NCBI GenBank assembly: GCA_024331045.1
Contig: JANDJC010000025.1
Coordinates: 1-43,517 of the forward strand
DNA: 43,517 nt
Direction: 5' to 3'
Source of the DNA: Nitrospira sp.
Lineage (GTDB): Bacteria > Nitrospirota > Nitrospiria > Nitrospirales > Nitrospiraceae
The translations under genes were made by a program, and so were the position numbers. Of the stretch, positions 8,668-16,970 are shown piece by piece. The notes beneath the pieces were generated by a model. The model was not told where the DNA came from, did no database searches, and saw nothing but the letters and a program-made list of their open reading frames with translations. Positions within the stretch are counted from its first letter, which is position 1. Every line of letters starts with the position of its first letter.

Positions 8668-9447
8668 TTAGGGAGCAGTATCCAGCGTGACCTCCGAAGA
8701 TTCATCGATTGTTCCGTGCTCCACCCTGGTGGCCACCAGGGCCAGGTACGAACGTAAGGTCGGCTCTCGTTCAATACGGTCGGCGGCGCGAGAGAGGTAG
8801 AGTTTCGCTTCGTCAAAACGACCACGCTCTTGAAGCCAATCGGCAAGTGCGACATACGGAAAGGGTTCAGCGGGCGCCGCGCTAATCAATTTATCCAGCA
8901 GCTCTTGGTTGAGGGCGGGATCGCGTCGTTCCCACGCGGCATGGGCTAGGTTCTTGAGGATGATGGAGTTGGAGTCATCGAGGGACGCGGCTCGCTTGAA
9001 GGAGGGAAGGGAGCCTTCCGTGCCTTGCGTCAGTTCCCATTCAATGCCGAGGTTGTTCCATAAGATGGCGAGATAGGTCCTGGTGTCCTTCGCCTGTTGG
9101 ACGTCGGCGGGCAGTGCAAGTAGCTTACGTTCGGCAAGCAGGAGGCGATGGGCTTCAATGTCGTCGCGAATAACCGCCAATGCCACTTCGTAGGGGGAGA
9201 GGGGGAGCGGCGGCCAATCGAGACGGCGTGTGGCGGGGGCATCGGACGGGAACGGCGGAGTTGGTTGGCCCACGAGCGGCGGGGATGGTTCCACGGGACC
9301 TGATTCAGACGGAGCGGAATATTCAGGAGCTATCGTCGTGTGGCGAAGAGAAAGAGAAAAGGAGGGATACCATCGGTGAAGACCGATGATCAGGAACAGG
9401 GTCAAGCCGATCCACGCAAGAAGCGGGGAGATGTCTCGCCGATACAT
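8668..9447 (-). CDS. Membrane-anchored TPR-like protein
   Basis: About 259 residues. One N-terminal membrane anchor (LLAWIGLTLFLIIGLHRW, residues 8-25) is followed by a Pro/Ser-rich linker of about 60 residues, then a helical TPR-type domain (WNNLGIEWELTQGTEGSLPS, LKNLAHAAWERRDPALNQE, YVALADWLQERGRFDEAKLY). The topology places the TPR domain on the periplasmic side. ATG 9447 is chosen because AGAGAGACG precedes it and because the anchor follows directly; the longer frame to 9492 has no support. It may scaffold envelope complexes, but the partner is unknown. It is divergent from recG, with about 130 bases between them that must hold both promoters. Confidence 0.75.
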   Translation of the reverse strand: MYRRDISPLLAWIGLTLFLIIGLHRWYPSFSLSLRHTTIAPEYSAPSESGPVEPSPPLVGQPTPPFPSDAPATRRLDWPPLPLSPYEVALAVIRDDIEAHRLLLAERKLLALPADVQQAKDTRTYLAILWNNLGIEWELTQGTEGSLPSFKRAASLDDSNSIILKNLAHAAWERRDPALNQELLDKLISAAPAEPFPYVALADWLQERGRFDEAKLYLSRAADRIEREPTLRSYLALVATRVEHGTIDESSEVTLDTAP

Positions 9448-9578
9448 GGTCGTCTCTCTGAGGATAGTAGCACCCCCAGTTGTTCCGACCAAGCATTGCT
9501 CAGAAATGAGGGAATGAATCTCGACAAGCAGGCCCGTCGTTGAGCATCCTACAACCCTGTGTTACGATCCGTCCAGGT

Positions 9579-12113
9579 ATGCAGACTCTGGCCGAGTCAG
9601 ATGCTGCGGCGAGATTGTTGTTGGGAATCGAGCGCCTGGCTCGACCCATTGAGTTTGCGACGCGGGATCAATTCGCTTACCTAGACACCGTCAAAAATCT
9701 CGGTTTGTTCGTCTCCACCCAAATCCGTTCCCTCTTGGCGAACCAGCCGCTGCCGCCCCCTCTTGAAGCCCAGTTGCGTGCCTTACAGGACCTGCTCATT
9801 GATTTCCACTCGTCGCTGGCTCAGGCGGAGCGACGCCGGCGGTTAAAGCGGGCGGCCGCGATGATACAGGTCCTCCGCGACATGGTCCTCGGTCGTTCCA
9901 CACAGGTGGCGCGCGATCCCGCTATTGCATCGACTCAGCCGGATGACGGGGAGCGGGACAACCTCTGGGCTATCCCCATTCGTTTCGTCAAGGGGGTGGG
10001 CCCAAAGCGCGCCGAGGTGTTGCGGCGATGGAAGATCGAGACGGTCGAGGATGCACTCTGGACCGTGCCGTGGCGGTACGAGGATCGTTCTGTTGTGACG
10101 CCTCTCGGACGGTTGATACCCGGTCTCACGGCGACGGTGTGCGGTACCGTCGAGCACTGTCACGTCATGCGGACCAAGAATCGTCGTGTCCATGTGATCG
10201 AGCTCCTGGTGAGGGATCAATCGGGTTCTGCGCAGGCCGTCTTCTTCAATCAGCCCTATTTGCAAAAGGTTTTTGCGGTTGGAACTCGCGTGATGATGAG
10301 CGGGCGGGTGACGGCGGGGAGGCAAGGATGGACGATGCCACGCTTGGAGGTGGCTCACTACGAGGTGATTGGAGAGGAAATGGAGGTGCCACTCCATGTT
10401 GGACGGATTGTGCCGATCTACCATGAAACGAAGGGGTGGTCCTCCCGTCAGATGCGGGTTTTGGAGAAGACACTGCTCGATACCTATGCCCGGAACCTGC
10501 ACGATCATCTGCCAGCCGCGCTGCGGGCCCGTTGCCGTCTTCTCCCCCTTCGGCAAGCTCTCTATGAGGTCCATTTCCCCCGGCCCGGTACCGATCTCCG
10601 ATTGCTGGACCAAAGCTTAACACCAGCCCATCGACGGTTGGCGTTTGAGGAAATGTTTCTGTTGCAACTCGCGTTGGCGGTTCGGCGGAAGTCGGTCCGT
10701 GACGAACCCAAGACGGTGCGCTTTACCCTCCCCTGTCCGCTGGTCGAAAAACTGCGGGGGCTTCTACCCTTTCGGTTGACACCGGCGCAGGAACGAGTCA
10801 TCCAGGAGATTGTTGGGGACATGGTCTCGCCTCGGCCGATGAATCGTCTGGTGCAGGGTGACGTGGGATCGGGCAAAACCGCCGTGGCGCTCTACGCCAT
10901 TACCCTGGCTTGCGGATCTGGGTATCAAGCGGCCTTGATGGCCCCGACGGAGATACTGGCGGAACAACATTATCGGAATCTGGCTGGCATGTTCGACGCC
11001 CTGGGAATCAGCGCGGTGCTGGTACGTGGGGGGGGGCGGTCGTCGGTGAAGGGAAAGCAAGAAGCCGCCCTCGCGGCGGGGGCTGTGCAGGTGGCGATTG
11101 GAACCCATGCGTTGATTCAAAAAGACGTCGTCTTCAAGAACTTGGGGTTGGCCGTTGTGGATGAGCAACACAAGTTCGGTGTGATTCAACGGAAGATGCT
11201 TATCGAGAAAGGGTATAGGCCTGATGTCTTGGTGATGACGGCAACGCCCATTCCCCGGACCTTGGCAATGACGGTGTATGGGGATTTGGATGTGTCGATC
11301 ATCGACATGCTGCCGCCGGGACGAAAACCGGTGCAGACTCTTCTCTTCGGACCGGCACAGCGACGGAGAGCCCTGCACATTCTCCGTGACGAGCTGGCCC
11401 GTGGCCGGCAGGCGTACGTCGTCTATCCTCTTGTTGAAGAATCAGAAAAAACTGATCTGCAGGCGGCGATACAGGGAGCCGAGCGGCTCAAGCGAGAGGA
11501 CCTCGCCGAATTCCGTGTGGGGTTGGTGCATGGGCGACTGAAAGCTGCTGAGCGAGAGTCGGTGATGGCGGAGTTCAAGGCCGGCGCCATCCAGGTCCTG
11601 GTTGCAACCACGGTGATCGAAGTGGGGGTCGATGTACCCAACGCAACGGTCATGATGATTGAACATGCCGAACGATTCGGACTTGCACAGTTGCACCAAC
11701 TGCGGGGACGTGTGGGACGGTCCCAGCACCAGTCCTATTGTTTGCTTATGACCGGCGCGGTCGGTCGTGCGGGTGGGCCGGCACGATGGGAATCGGCGGA
11801 ATCCTTCCGGCAACGGTCATCGGTCAGAGAACGATTGGAAGTGCTCGTTCGGTCAAACGACGGTTTTGTGATTGCCGAGGAAGATCTGCGCCTCAGAGGG
11901 CCGGGGGAATTTTTAGGGGTGCGGCAATGGGGCGTGCCAGAGTTTCGAGTCGCTGATGTGGTGCGGGACGGCGATTTGCTGTCGGAGGCCAGGAGGGAGG
12001 CGGAGGCGCTCTTGCTCGCTGATCCAACGTTAACCGATCCAACCCATCGCGACCTGCGGGAGGCTGTGGTGAGGGTGTGGGGTAAGAAGCTTGATCTGGG
12101 ATTGATTGGGTGA
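9579..12113 (+). CDS. recG: ATP-dependent DNA helicase RecG
   Basis: Branch-migrating superfamily 2 helicase that regresses stalled forks and processes Holliday junctions. Motifs in order: wedge/OB-fold region (FVKGVGPKRAEVLRRWKI and VHVIELLVRDQSGSAQAVFF), Walker A GDVGSGKT near residue 427, motif Ia APTEILAEQH, DEQH box (VVDEQHKFGVIQ) near residue 527, TATPIPRT, and motif VI QLHQLRGRVGRS. The C-terminal TRG-like segment LRLRGPGEFLGVRQWG is intact. At about 844 residues it is roughly 150 longer than Escherichia coli RecG (693). The extra length is an N-terminal helical region (residues 1-130), seen in other non-proteobacterial RecG proteins. ATG 9579 is the first good start; an in-frame TTG at 9540 is less likely. 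Confidence 0.97.
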   Translation: MQTLAESDAAARLLLGIERLARPIEFATRDQFAYLDTVKNLGLFVSTQIRSLLANQPLPPPLEAQLRALQDLLIDFHSSLAQAERRRRLKRAAAMIQVLRDMVLGRSTQVARDPAIASTQPDDGERDNLWAIPIRFVKGVGPKRAEVLRRWKIETVEDALWTVPWRYEDRSVVTPLGRLIPGLTATVCGTVEHCHVMRTKNRRVHVIELLVRDQSGSAQAVFFNQPYLQKVFAVGTRVMMSGRVTAGRQGWTMPRLEVAHYEVIGEEMEVPLHVGRIVPIYHETKGWSSRQMRVLEKTLLDTYARNLHDHLPAALRARCRLLPLRQALYEVHFPRPGTDLRLLDQSLTPAHRRLAFEEMFLLQLALAVRRKSVRDEPKTVRFTLPCPLVEKLRGLLPFRLTPAQERVIQEIVGDMVSPRPMNRLVQGDVGSGKTAVALYAITLACGSGYQAALMAPTEILAEQHYRNLAGMFDALGISAVLVRGGGRSSVKGKQEAALAAGAVQVAIGTHALIQKDVVFKNLGLAVVDEQHKFGVIQRKMLIEKGYRPDVLVMTATPIPRTLAMTVYGDLDVSIIDMLPPGRKPVQTLLFGPAQRRRALHILRDELARGRQAYVVYPLVEESEKTDLQAAIQGAERLKREDLAEFRVGLVHGRLKAAERESVMAEFKAGAIQVLVATTVIEVGVDVPNATVMMIEHAERFGLAQLHQLRGRVGRSQHQSYCLLMTGAVGRAGGPARWESAESFRQRSSVRERLEVLVRSNDGFVIAEEDLRLRGPGEFLGVRQWGVPEFRVADVVRDGDLLSEARREAEALLLADPTLTDPTHRDLREAVVRVWGKKLDLGLIG

Positions 12114-12161
12114 TCCTCTCAATCCGTTCGGAAAGAACCGGGAGAGGGTGAGAACCTCTTG

Positions 12162-12497
12162 ATGAAGATAACCAGGGAGCTGGTTCAACGGTTACGGCAC
12201 GATCTGCGCGCCGGACTGGCGTCACTGCGGTTGGGGACTGCCCAAGCGGCGAGTCGGGCGTTGGAGGAAACGGAACGACTCCGCCTGCGGTTGGAAATTC
12301 AAAAAATCGATCAACGGTTAGCCGACCTCTATAAGGATATCGGTGAACGAGCCGTGGACATGAAGGAGCGGGGGGTGGAGGTCGATCAAATCATTGAGGA
12401 TGCCGACATCATCCGGCTGGTGCAGGAGGCTCAGACCCTTCAAGAAACGAGAAAACAGTTGGAGGACGACATGATCAGCATAGGAAGGGAAGAATGA
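12162..12497 (+). CDS. Small coiled-coil protein
   Basis: 111 residues, almost all helical and highly charged. Heptad-like spacing runs through LEETERLRLRLEIQKIDQRL and on to the C-terminal helix VQEAQTLQETRKQLEDD, indicating a coiled coil. No membrane segment and no recognised family. ATG 12162 is chosen over the TTG one codon earlier. Its stop overlaps the ATG of the Ppx/GppA gene (ATGA at 12494), and it follows recG by about 50 bases, so recG, this gene and ppx probably form one unit. It may help with oligomerisation of a partner encoded nearby. Confidence 0.72.
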   Translation: MKITRELVQRLRHDLRAGLASLRLGTAQAASRALEETERLRLRLEIQKIDQRLADLYKDIGERAVDMKERGVEVDQIIEDADIIRLVQEAQTLQETRKQLEDDMISIGREE

Positions 12498-13456
12498 CCA
12501 TGCCTGCTTCTCCCGTCGTTCGCCTCGCTGGCATCGATCTCGGCACATTAACCTGCCGCCTTCTCATCGCGGATCTGGCCGGTCAATACCTCCTGCAGGA
12601 ACTCCATTCAGACCGTCGCATTCTTCGATTGGGGGAGGGCGTCGATTGCACCAAACGGCTGAGCGGTGTCGCTATGGAGCGGGTGATCGGCTGTCTGCGC
12701 GAGTGGAGAACCGTCATCGACAGTTATGTCGTTTCGGGCTGCGCCGTGGTCGCCACCAGCGCTGTGCGGGAGGCGAAGAATCGCGACGAATTCTTGGATC
12801 GGGTCAAGCGCGAAACAGGTTTTGAGGTTGAGGTTATCTCAGGCGAGGAAGAAGCCCGTCGGACTCTGCTCGGCATTCGTTCCGGTCTCCCCGCTGGCGT
12901 GACAGAGATCCTGGCATTGGATATCGGTGGGGGGAGCACTGAGTTGATTTTCGATCACCCGGACGGGCAGCCTATCATCCGCTCGATCAACATCGGGGTC
13001 GTGCGCCTCTGCGAACGGGTGTTGAAACATGATCCGCCGACGGTGGAAGAAATTGAAGAGGCACGGGAGTGGGTGCGGCAAGAGGTTCAAATCGCTGTCG
13101 AGGGGCTGCTGAGCTGCCAGTCGGCGACCTGTGTTGGGACGGCGGGCACGATCACCACGTTGGCGGCCATGGCGCAGCGACTGCCAGTATATGAGCCAGC
13201 CCGTATCCATAATTACACGCTCACTCTGTCTACGGTGCTTGAGCTTGAATGGATGTTGCTCAGCCGTCAGAAGGCCGATCGTATCGGTTTGCCTGGTCTT
13301 GAAAAAAACCGCGAAGAGGTGATTGCCGCGGGAGTTCTCATCGTCCGGACCATAATGGAGACATTGGGAATGTCCGAGTTGCTGGTCAGTGATCTGGGCC
13401 TGCGGGAGGGAGTAGTGATTCATCTGGCGCGGACAAGGCAAGGAGGGAAGGGCTAA
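12494..13456 (+). CDS. Ppx/GppA-family phosphatase (exopolyphosphatase or guanosine pentaphosphatase)
   Basis: Member of the ASKHA (sugar kinase/HSP70/actin) fold that hydrolyses inorganic polyphosphate or pppGpp. Signatures: phosphate-1 loop GIDLGTLTCRLLIADL near residue 14, phosphate-2 loop LDIGGGSTELIF near residue 148, and the adenosine-like loop CVGTAGTITTLAAM near residue 213. At 320 residues it has only the two ASKHA subdomains and lacks the C-terminal HD region of long Ppx proteins; this short form is common outside Proteobacteria. Which substrate is preferred cannot be read from sequence. Translational overlap with the preceding coiled-coil gene and a TAATG junction with the following mini-gene suggest coupling. 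Confidence 0.9.
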   Translation: MTMPASPVVRLAGIDLGTLTCRLLIADLAGQYLLQELHSDRRILRLGEGVDCTKRLSGVAMERVIGCLREWRTVIDSYVVSGCAVVATSAVREAKNRDEFLDRVKRETGFEVEVISGEEEARRTLLGIRSGLPAGVTEILALDIGGGSTELIFDHPDGQPIIRSINIGVVRLCERVLKHDPPTVEEIEEAREWVRQEVQIAVEGLLSCQSATCVGTAGTITTLAAMAQRLPVYEPARIHNYTLTLSTVLELEWMLLSRQKADRIGLPGLEKNREEVIAAGVLIVRTIMETLGMSELLVSDLGLREGVVIHLARTRQGGKG

Positions 13457-13579
13457 TGGACCTTGAGTCCATCCGTGAGCGGATTGCCCACGATCCTAAA
13501 AGAAGAACAACGACGTCAGAAACTTGAGGCGAAGCTGGAGACGCTGTACCTTGGTCTTCAAGGACACTACAGAGGGTGA
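13456..13579 (+). pseudogene. Mini-gene with an apparent single-base frameshift
   Basis: ATG 13456 overlaps the ppx stop (TAATG) and has AGGAGGGAAGG upstream. The first frame reads MDLESIRERIAHDP and then stops at 13527. The +1 frame continues from about 13498 with a clearly helical sequence, ILKEEQRRQKLEAKLETLY, and stops at 13579. Joining the two by one base would give a helical protein of about 40 residues. It could be a decayed gene, a sequencing error, or a real gene starting at TTG 13463 in the second frame. No known frameshift signal such as a slippery heptamer with a structure is obvious. Confidence 0.4.
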
Positions 13580-15103
13580 ATCATGATCCGATCAGGTGGT
13601 TGCCTGCTTTTTGCAAGGACAACCAGAGGTGGCAGTTTACTTCCGATGGTCAGAGTGCGATCCTATCGCGCCGCCGCTCGGCGTTCGGCAGCAAATGGAA
13701 ACTGGATGCGCATACCTGCCAAAACTTGACATTGCAAAAAGGCCATAGAGATCAGCACCGCACCTGAAGGTGGAAAACCTGATGGGGGCGAGCAACTCAC
13801 CATCTTTCTTCAGAAATTGTGGGACAGTGGTGGCTGATCCGTTTCTGACCGCCGGTTTTTGAGGCAGTACAGCCTTGGGTAGGGGAGGTGACTGCCCATA
13901 GGTGAGTGTCCCCTCGCTTGTTCCGGGAGAGGGTAACCAAGGGCCCATAGTCCGGAAGGGCGATCCTGTTCCGCGCCGAGCCGCTATTACAATCCGACCG
14001 AGGTCGCTCAAGCTCAGGAGTCTCCTCCACTGAAGGCCATGGGCATGCCGTAGATTCAAGATGAGGCGGGTTGTGTTACCCAAGGGCTTTCCTGATGATG
14101 AAGGGGTTATCTCGCAATTTGCGCCGAGCGATTGAATTGACCGAGCGTGGGCTGTCGCTTCGCTGAACGGTATCGCAACAGGATCGGTCAGTTGACGATG
14201 CCATGATGCAAGTGATGCGTGAGTTCGACGCGCAAAAGAGCGGGGAGGGCGGAGGAATCCTTCCTCATCCGAGCGCGCTCCGCCCCTGATAGCCGGCTCC
14301 CATGAATGGAGGCTGTTGGATACCTGGGTCGGAGGCTGAGCGTAGGGTGCGCTCGTTGAGCCACGGGCGATGACCGAGATCGACCTCCTCCTGCTTGAGC
14401 CATCCACTTGCGAGACGAGCAGATACAATTTCTGTTGTTGCTGCTGTTCGATGTTGTCACGGTGAGTTCTCCTCCATGGTCCCCTGTATCTGGCGCACGG
14501 TGGGTGTGGCTGGCATGGAGGAGGTGGCGATCGATGTTCGGTTGGCGGATGCGGAATATCTCTGGACGGTGCTTGTGCGCAGATGCCGGTGAATTTCTGT
14601 TCGCTGCGACTACCGCTTCTTACCGTTGAAGAGGTGGTTCTGCTCACAACAATCGTGGGCGGTTCTAGGACCAAGCGAGTCTTCAAAAGAGCGAGACTCG
14701 TCAAGAAGAGCATGGTGCCGATCGAAGGCCCTGTTGAAGCGCGGAAGAGAAGCGGAAAAGAAAACGAGGCTTATGAAAAGAGGACCGGTTCCGTGGATTG
14801 CGGTGAACCAAGTTATTCGGGACGCGGTTTGGCCGGGAGCGTAGGTGAGATCGAGTGGTGTGGAGGTTGACTGAATGTGAATAAGAGTTCTTCACCAGGT
14901 TGCCTGGAAGATTGCCTTGCGTTGGAAGGGAAGGGCCGGTGGCCAGATCGTTCGGGTACCCTCTGATGCTTGGCCCCGGCTCGCTCCCATTCCACATCTC
15001 CTCCACATCATTAGCACTATGCGGCATTATAGGTAGGAGGGACGTCTTGCGTCGTCTGGTCGTGTGATCGACGACAGTCCCTCGCACGCTTTCGCCAGAG
15101 AGC
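13580..15103. other. 1.5-kb region without an intact gene, probably decayed coding DNA
   Basis: No frame on either strand gives a convincing protein. Open stretches exist, but their composition is rich in Ser, Arg and Pro with no domain-like pattern. Short islands look protein-like in different plus-strand frames, for example VAIDVRLADAEYLWTVLV near 14525-14575 and RRVVLPKGFPDDEGVISQFA near 14062-14122. This is what a gene with many frameshifts would give, but I could not assign a family. No tRNA-like cloverleaf or repeat array was seen. Confidence 0.5.
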
Positions 15104-15187
15104 TTACTCGTTTTCTGCCGACAAGGTTTTGTACAGTACTCCTACCACCAGTGTGAACGCAATCAAGCTCAATACAACGACCGCCAT
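15104..15187 (-). CDS. 27-residue single-span membrane peptide
   Basis: A complete tiny gene: ATG at 15187, TAA at 15104-15106. The product begins MAVVVLSLIAFTLVVGVLY and ends with the polar tail KTLSAENE. It has one hydrophobic helix of about 18 residues and a short charged C-terminus, like KdpF, CydX or CcoS-type accessory peptides of membrane complexes. The ribosome-binding site (15191-15203, reading AAGGAGGTGATTA) pairs with nearly the whole anti-Shine-Dalgarno tail, with ideal spacing of 9 bases from GGAGG to ATG. That argues strongly for real and abundant translation. It has no adjacent respiratory or Kdp genes, so the partner is unknown. It lies 226 bases downstream of the methyltransferase gene on the same strand, with palindromic DNA between them. 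Confidence 0.75.
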   Translation of the reverse strand: MAVVVLSLIAFTLVVGVLYKTLSAENE

Positions 15188-15190
15188 TGG

Positions 15191-15203
15191 TAATCACCTC
15201 CTT
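15191..15203 (-). promoter_or_regulatory. Near-perfect extended Shine-Dalgarno sequence
   Basis: On the minus strand the sequence AAGGAGGTGATTA precedes ATG 15187. It matches 11 consecutive bases of the complement of the 16S rRNA 3' tail, far more than the 4-6 seen before most genes here. Confidence 0.85.
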
Positions 15204-15243
15204 CATCGTCTGTTACCACTATAGCGGCTGATGATGAACACTC

Positions 15244-15272
15244 CATGATGAAATCATGAAGAATTCTTCATG
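15244..15272. promoter_or_regulatory. Two overlapping palindromes, possible operator
   Basis: An 18-bp perfect palindrome CATGAAGAATTCTTCATG (15255-15272) shares its first four bases with a second inverted repeat CATGAT-GAA-ATCATG (15244-15258). They lie about 60-85 bases upstream of the 27-residue peptide on its strand. A TATAGT hexamer on the minus strand, at about 15217-15222, could be a -10 element for that gene. The arrangement resembles a dimeric repressor site, but no regulator is encoded nearby. Confidence 0.5.
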
Positions 15273-15412
15273 TTCGGGACAGGATGGGGTAGAGGAAAGA
15301 AGAGAAGTCTCGCCCGATGTCGGAGCCCAAATTCCTCTCACATGGGTTGGGGAAGCTGTTGAAATGATGGAGGAAATTTGATGACTTGCTGACGCGGCTG
15401 CTCAGGCGTGCT

Positions 15413-16915
15413 CTACTGGTGGGAATACCAACGGTATCCCCTGGCGTCGGTGAATCGTGCCTTGGAAGGCCCGCCGGGCTTTTCCAGCAAAAGGACTTTG
15501 AAGTCGAAGAGATTAAACCACGCCGGGTCCGCCACGGCGTGATAGTGGCAGCCCTGAAGCTTGGGGAGCATATCCCCCAAGGCCTGTCGTAACTCAGGCT
15601 CGGTGTAGGCCTTGACGGTGAAGGGCTTGTTGAGCATTTCGCAGAACCGCCGGATGGTGTACGTCGCTCCGGTGCAGAGCACTTTCGTGTCGGGCTTGAT
15701 GGCGAGAAATTGAGGCAGCGAGAGATACCGTTCCTGAAACCCCAGCCAGCGGATGACCTGCCGCAAGTGACTGTACTGCACTTCGTACTCCGTATGGCCG
15801 GGCAGCCTGACTGGGTGGGGCCACCCGGTATCGATGCCGAATTCCGAAAGAAATGCCCGTCCGCCCGGCTTGAGCACCCGCCAGAGCTCCGCAACAAAGC
15901 GGATGGGGCCCAAGTTAAAAATGACGTGGTCTGGCGGATCGGACCCCAGGGGAATGCGGGCGCGCCTGATCCAGTCGAGTGCCTCCTGATGTTGAGGCGT
16001 TCTCCCTTTGCCGGAGGCGAGTTCTTCACTAGATAACCGGACCGGTGTCATATCGGCCATGTTTTCATTGTCGATCACCAAATCGATTGACTGGTCCGCA
16101 AATGGCAAGGCCTCGGCATCGGCTCTGGCGCCGACCGCCGTCCATCCTCCTTCGTGAGACCGCCTGATCTGCAAGCGCAGGAAAGCCTTGGTCAGGTCTA
16201 ATGAGATGTAGCGAACCGACCGTTTTTCAAACGGCAGCAGCTCCCGTCCCAGGTCTCGTGCCACATACCCAAGTCCCCCGCCTACTTCAAGGATTATGCT
16301 AGGCTTGGGGGAGAACCATCCAAGACGGCGGAGTTGCCGCATGAGGAGGCGGCCGTATGTCAAGCCGCCGAGGACCTCGCTGGGTTCACGGAACAGGTGT
16401 GATACGGTCGTTTCAATCAGGTCAAAATGACGATCATCCTCGTGCGGTTCTCCGAGTCCGTAACGATGAAAGTGATCGAGATGATCTTCTCCCTCGAATT
16501 CGTGTTGCCCCGACCACCGGTCTCGAACCTGCTGGAGCAGGAGATCCCATCTAGCCGCGTGTCGATGGCCTCCCGGTGGTTCTGAGCCATAGAAACAGAG
16601 CGAATAATTCGGGGTTGCCCACCGTTCCAGGTGCCATCGTCCCGGCTGCCCGTCAGGGCCACAGACCTTGGTGCCGTACTGTTCAAGGAGTGCGCCGACA
16701 GTGGTGTGGCCGTTCATGGCGGAGAGCATGGCGATGCCCGTTTGGTTCAGTCGAATGACGGGCAGACGGTCGTCTAGCGGAGCGACCCACACTTCGTTAC
16801 GGTGATGGTGATAGGTCACCAAGTCGGGAATGCGCCAGGCGAAAAGATTGAGCGTGTCGCCGGTCAAGGGGAGTGGTTCTGGGAGTGGTTCTGGAACGGA
16901 TGCCACCGGTTTCAT
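15413..16915 (-). CDS. Class I SAM-dependent methyltransferase with PqqD-like N-terminal region
   Basis: 500 residues. The central methyltransferase core has motif I ILEVGGGLGYVARDLG near residue 208, an acidic motif II region (RYISLDLTKAFLR), and the Methyltransf_11-type motif LPFADQSIDLVIDNE followed by LWRVLKPGGRAFLSEFG. The first 100 residues (VWVAPLDDRLPVIRLNQTGIAMLSAMNG) resemble a PqqD/peptide-binding module, which would suggest a peptide or protein substrate; this part is inference. The C-terminal 130 residues are not recognised. The N-terminus contains the Pro-Leu-Pro-Glu repeat encoded by a 12-bp tandem duplication. It follows the cupredoxin gene by 55 bases on the same strand, so the two are probably co-transcribed. 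Confidence 0.82.
   Translation of the reverse strand: MKPVASVPEPLPEPLPLTGDTLNLFAWRIPDLVTYHHHRNEVWVAPLDDRLPVIRLNQTGIAMLSAMNGHTTVGALLEQYGTKVCGPDGQPGRWHLERWATPNYSLCFYGSEPPGGHRHAARWDLLLQQVRDRWSGQHEFEGEDHLDHFHRYGLGEPHEDDRHFDLIETTVSHLFREPSEVLGGLTYGRLLMRQLRRLGWFSPKPSIILEVGGGLGYVARDLGRELLPFEKRSVRYISLDLTKAFLRLQIRRSHEGGWTAVGARADAEALPFADQSIDLVIDNENMADMTPVRLSSEELASGKGRTPQHQEALDWIRRARIPLGSDPPDHVIFNLGPIRFVAELWRVLKPGGRAFLSEFGIDTGWPHPVRLPGHTEYEVQYSHLRQVIRWLGFQERYLSLPQFLAIKPDTKVLCTGATYTIRRFCEMLNKPFTVKAYTEPELRQALGDMLPKLQGCHYHAVADPAWFNLFDFKVLLLEKPGGPSKARFTDARGYRWYSHQ
16871..16894. repeat. Perfect 12-bp tandem duplication inside a coding region
   Basis: GAGTGGTTCTGG occurs twice in succession (16871-16882, 16883-16894). 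On the minus strand it encodes the repeated Pro-Glu-Pro-Leu near the N-terminus of the methyltransferase. Its length is a multiple of three, so the frame is preserved. Confidence 0.9.
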
Positions 16916-16970
16916 GATGGGCGAGGGCAGCCTACAAGAAGGTGTCCTCGGTTCGCAAGCGGGGCCCCTG

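Noticed and set aside
9843..10613. A 256-codon minus-strand frame inside recG
   Set aside because: Wholly antisense to well-conserved recG; its composition reflects the GC-rich complementary strand.
13637..14713. A 358-codon minus-strand open frame
   Set aside because: The product is rich in Ser, Arg and Pro, has no hydrophobic core pattern or domain, and lies over a region that looks decayed; a chance open frame is the simplest reading.
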